From Burkholderiales bacterium RIFCSPLOWO2_12_FULL_61_40 (GTDB taxonomy: Bacteria > Pseudomonadota > Gammaproteobacteria > Burkholderiales > Burkholderiaceae_C): a DNA stretch of 64,000 bases. Location: NCBI GenBank assembly GCA_001770935.1, contig MESI01000092.1:1-64000 (forward strand), written 5' to 3'. The position numbers were made by a program, and so were the translations under genes. Below the pieces are notes generated by a model. The model worked only from the letters and a program-made list of their open reading frames with translations, did no database searches and had not been told where the DNA came from. Within the stretch, counting starts at the first letter, position 1. The number at the start of each line of letters is the position of its first letter. Of this stretch, positions 61,733-64,000 are shown in pieces.

Positions 61733-62311
61733 ATGACCGTCATGCTTGAAGCGCCGCAACCCCCAAACACACGCCTTTATGCCAAGACACTGGTCGGGCA
61801 ACAGGAGATACAGGCACGCACACTTGGCCTGTCCCCTTTGCTGCGCAGGGCGTTGATTCTTATCGATGGCAAGCGTCGGGTGAATGAATTGCTCCCCTTT
61901 GTACACGGGCAAGACATTGATGCGTTGATGCGGCAACTGTTGGAGCAGGGCTGTATTGCAGAGCAAGAAGATACGGTGCCTGCCCAAGCGCGGGATGCGA
62001 AGTCGGCCACTGCCGCCGCAGGGCCATCAGCGTCGGCCACTCCAGGCGCAACGGCTGCCTTGGACGGGCTGCCGCCGCCCGAAACACGCAGCGCCAAAGA
62101 CCTGCAGATGGCGCGCACGTTCATGACAAACACGATCAATACCATGTTTCCGCAGCATAGCCGTTTGACCTTGATCGAGGCGATCCATGCGTGCAAAACC
62201 TCCGAGGCCCTGCGGCGTGTCTACCCCGATTGGGTGCAGACCATGGCCACCAGTGCCATTGGTGCCAAGCGCTTGCCAGAGCTCAGCCGCCAGTTGCTCA
62301 CCACCCTCTAA
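61733..62311 (+). CDS. Hypothetical protein (192 residues)
   Basis: The N-terminal half (RTLGLSPLLRRALILIDGKR, RVNELLPFVHGQDIDALMRQ) looks like a winged-helix domain, a Pro/Ala-rich linker (about 78-115) follows, and the C-terminal half has MARTFMTNTINTMFPQHSRL. No enzymatic motif is visible, and I do not recognise a family beyond noting it as common in Comamonadaceae-like genomes. It starts 137 bases after the MHS transporter, with no obvious ribosome site, so the exact start is uncertain. Confidence 0.6.
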   Translation: MTVMLEAPQPPNTRLYAKTLVGQQEIQARTLGLSPLLRRALILIDGKRRVNELLPFVHGQDIDALMRQLLEQGCIAEQEDTVPAQARDAKSATAAAGPSASATPGATAALDGLPPPETRSAKDLQMARTFMTNTINTMFPQHSRLTLIEAIHACKTSEALRRVYPDWVQTMATSAIGAKRLPELSRQLLTTL

Positions 62312-62345
62312 GCTGGCGCAGCCGGGGCATGCTCCCACGTTCGGA

Positions 62346-62588
62346 TTAGGGCGTATCGTCTGTTTTTTTGAGGCCAGAGGCCTGCGCTTGCTGCTTTCGT
62401 TTCTTCACGCCCAGGAATACATGGATGGCCGACACAATGTTCACCGCAACGACCAGCAGGGCTGGCCAAAACGGCAGATCCTGGCCTGAGATTGCGCCGT
62501 AAAAAAGCAGGCCGCCCAGCGCCACTGCGCCAATGAGCAGTCCGATGAGATCCCCGCGGATGAGTCCGAGTTGCTTGCGATTGACCAT
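62346..62588 (-). CDS. Small two-helix membrane protein
   Basis: The 80-residue protein has two transmembrane helices (GDLIGLLIGAVALGGLLFYG and FWPALLVVAVNIVSAIHVFL) and a Lys-rich cytosolic end. Function is unknown. AAAGGA lies upstream of the ATG at 62588, which I prefer to the 62621 start. It converges with the preceding hypothetical gene and is divergent from the DUF4212 gene. Confidence 0.75.
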   Translation of the reverse strand: MVNRKQLGLIRGDLIGLLIGAVALGGLLFYGAISGQDLPFWPALLVVAVNIVSAIHVFLGVKKRKQQAQASGLKKTDDTP

Positions 62589-62612
62589 ATTTTTTCCTTT
62601 ACTTCGCTGGAA

Positions 62613-62628
62613 ATTTACCACGGTAAAT
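62613..62628. promoter_or_regulatory. Candidate operator ATTTACC-AC-GGTAAAT
   Basis: A perfect dyad with 7-bp arms around two bases lies 25 bases upstream of the small membrane gene, within its leader or promoter. The remaining ~220 bases up to the DUF4212 gene hold no other feature I can name, apart from the promoters of the two divergent units. Symmetry is the only evidence. Confidence 0.35.
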
Positions 62629-62845
62629 AGTTTTGGAGCGGGGCCTGCGCCCGCAGCGCCACTTCAGGAATTCTCTCGGTGTTTTCCCTAGATATGGGCT
62701 TCAAATGGACGTAAATATCTTTTTATAAGAAAAGTGTAAGTATCGGTCGCAATAGTCCTCCCTGCAGTGTGTGAACTGGTTTGCGCAATGTACGGGGGCA
62801 CCAAAATTTTTTGTTGCCTTGGCTTTCAATATTTGAGGAGATTTC

Positions 62846-63106
62846 ATGAAGGAAGACTTAGGTAGTCAAGCCTACTGGAAGGAAACCCTGAAGCTGCTGA
62901 GGAATGTTTTGATCCTCTGGTTCTTGGTGTCATTCGGTGCCGGCATTTTGTTTGTTGACTTTTTCAACCAGTTCCACCTTGGTGGTTACCCCTTGGGATT
63001 CTGGTTTGCCCACCAGGGTTCCATGTATTTCTTTGTAGTGCAGATTTTTTACTATGCCTGGCGCATGAATAACCTGGACATCAAGTTTGATGTTCATGAA
63101 GACTGA
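62846..63106 (+). CDS. DUF4212 small subunit of sodium:solute symporter
   Basis: The 86-residue protein has two transmembrane helices (VLILWFLVSFGAGILFVDFF and YPLGFWFAHQGSMYFFVVQI) and the DUF4212 pattern YWKETLKLLRNVLI, found immediately before a large sodium:solute symporter gene in many proteobacteria. It is probably a subunit or assembly partner of the next protein. GAGGAG lies nine bases before the ATG. The next gene begins ten bases after its stop. Confidence 0.92.
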   Translation: MKEDLGSQAYWKETLKLLRNVLILWFLVSFGAGILFVDFFNQFHLGGYPLGFWFAHQGSMYFFVVQIFYYAWRMNNLDIKFDVHED

Positions 63107-63116
63107 GGACTAAAAC

Positions 63117-64000
63117 ATGGATCTTCAAACCACAATCTACGTCATGGTGGGGCTGAGCTTTTCGCTCTACATCGGTATTGCCATCTGGGCACGTGCCGGC
63201 TCCACCAGTGAGTTTTATTCTGCGGGTGGCTCAGTGCACCCGGTGCTCAACGGCATGGCGACCGGTGCGGACTGGATGTCGGCGGCTTCCTTTATTTCCA
63301 TGGCCGGCTTGATCGCCAACATGGGTTACGGCGGCGGCCTGTTCCTGATGGGCTGGACCGGCGGCTATGTGCTGCTGGCCATGTTGCTGGCACCCTACCT
63401 GCGCAAGTTCGGTAAATTTACCGTGCCGCAGTTCATTGGTGACCGCTTCTACTCCAAGGGCGCTTCAATGGTCGCGGTGGTCTGTCTGCTCACAGCATCA
63501 CTCACCTACATCATTGGCCAGATGACCGGTGTGGGCGTGGCGTTCTCACGTTTCCTGGGTGTGTCAAGTGAGGTCGGCATTTACGTCGGTATGGGCATTG
63601 TGTTCCTGTACGCGGTGTTCGGCGGCATGAAGGGCATCACCTACACCCAGGTGGCGCAGTACGTCGTGTTGATCCTGGCTTACACGGTGCCTGCAGTGTT
63701 TATCTCCTTGCAACTCACCGGCAATGTCCTGCCGCAGCTGGGCCTGGGTAGTATGCTGACAGGTTCGGATGTATCCCTGCTGGCCAAACTGGACTCGGTG
63801 GTCACTGACCTGGGTTTTGGCAAGTACACCACCACCACGGCTGGAAGCACACTCAATATGTTTGTGTACACCCTGTCGTTGATGATCGGTACTGCCGGTC
63901 TGCCCCACGTCATCATGCGATTCTTTACGGTGCCAACCGTGAAAGACGCACGTTCAAGCGCTGGTTGGGCGCTGGTGTTCATCGCCATCCTGTACACCAC
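63117..64000 (+). CDS. Sodium:solute symporter, 5' part (3' end outside window)
   Basis: The first 294 residues are visible and contain about eight transmembrane helices. Signatures include EFYSAGGSVHPVLNGMATGA, ADWMSAASFISMAGLIANMG and LPHVIMRFFTVPTVKDARSS, placing it in the VC_2705-like group of acetate/short-chain-acid symporters that pair with DUF4212. It is related to ActP at 57680 but distinct. The cNMP/CBS protein and DEDDh exonuclease at 54222-56704 belong to the same functional neighbourhood. The frame stays open to the window edge. Confidence 0.92.
   Translation, partial: MDLQTTIYVMVGLSFSLYIGIAIWARAGSTSEFYSAGGSVHPVLNGMATGADWMSAASFISMAGLIANMGYGGGLFLMGWTGGYVLLAMLLAPYLRKFGKFTVPQFIGDRFYSKGASMVAVVCLLTASLTYIIGQMTGVGVAFSRFLGVSSEVGIYVGMGIVFLYAVFGGMKGITYTQVAQYVVLILAYTVPAVFISLQLTGNVLPQLGLGSMLTGSDVSLLAKLDSVVTDLGFGKYTTTTAGSTLNMFVYTLSLMIGTAGLPHVIMRFFTVPTVKDARSSAGWALVFIAILYT

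Noticed and set aside
1..64000. tRNA or rRNA genes
   Set aside because: I scanned the intergenic spaces by eye for tRNA-like cloverleaf ends and rRNA sequence and saw none that I could support; a covariance search could still find small RNAs.

Overview
The window (about 60 % G+C by eye) reads as chromosomal DNA of a betaproteobacterium, most likely Burkholderiales, family Comamonadaceae (Rhodoferax-like). The reasons are the gene families, the GC-rich codon use, the leucine-degradation (liu) and biotin gene sets, and two kinds of short dispersed repeat that I associate with that family. Genus is inference; no rRNA or tRNA gene is visible to test it.

Layout. 1-6 kb: end of glyS, gmhB, plsC, a YgjP-type metallopeptidase, a secreted FecR-domain protein and a chemoreceptor. 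6-18.6 kb: a metallo-beta-lactamase-fold hydrolase diverging from a LiuR-type MerR regulator across a perfect 22-bp palindrome, then a thioesterase, isovaleryl-CoA dehydrogenase, an LtaS-like sulfatase-fold membrane enzyme, carbonic anhydrase, aceK, a thiolase and a second acyl-CoA dehydrogenase. A 600-bp repeat island, a VapBC pair, a rhodanese and a YchJ protein follow. 18.6-32 kb: a GST, a SpmA/SpmB-like membrane protein, and a minus-strand type I secretion operon (giant RTX protein, TolC, ABC ATPase, HlyD). The RTX protein (about 2235 residues) carries cadherin-like, von Willebrand A and lipase-like domains. 32-36 kb: an accessory patch with a TonB-dependent receptor, an HTH protein carrying an NBR1-type Ig-like domain, and a Phd/VapC pair; an internal fragment of that vapC is duplicated on the far side of the receptor. 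36-53 kb: AraC regulator, acyl-CoA synthetase, methylcrotonyl-CoA carboxylase beta, bioA-F-D-B, methylcrotonyl-CoA carboxylase alpha, ghrA, a deiminase, GNAT, NIPSNAP, a YhcG-type nuclease, HMG-CoA lyase and a YbaK-DUF1289 fusion. 53-64 kb: DsbA-fold isomerase, cNMP/CBS/DUF294 protein, DEDDh exonuclease, ActP/YjcH, an MHS-family transporter, and DUF4212 with a second sodium:solute symporter cut by the window end.

How it fits together. LiuR, LiuA, LiuB, LiuD and LiuE make most of the leucine/isovalerate pathway to acetyl-CoA and acetoacetate; methylglutaconyl-CoA hydratase is not in the window. The biotin operon lies exactly between the two subunits of the biotin-dependent carboxylase of that pathway. 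Acetate-type transporters and aceK fit growth on acetate and acyl-CoA.

Most unusual signal. A ~57-bp dispersed repeat (family 1) occurs between genes and inside conserved metabolic genes. Every intragenic copy lying in the sense direction uses the same reading frame, the only forward frame of the repeat without stops. One antisense copy sits exactly at the junction of a two-domain fusion (YbaK-DUF1289). A second GC-rich repeat (family 2) is inserted in-frame, again in one shared frame, in BioA and in the carboxylase alpha subunit, beside catalytic strands. These behave like protein-coding repeats of the Rickettsia palindromic element kind, and I regard them as the best candidate for something undescribed here.
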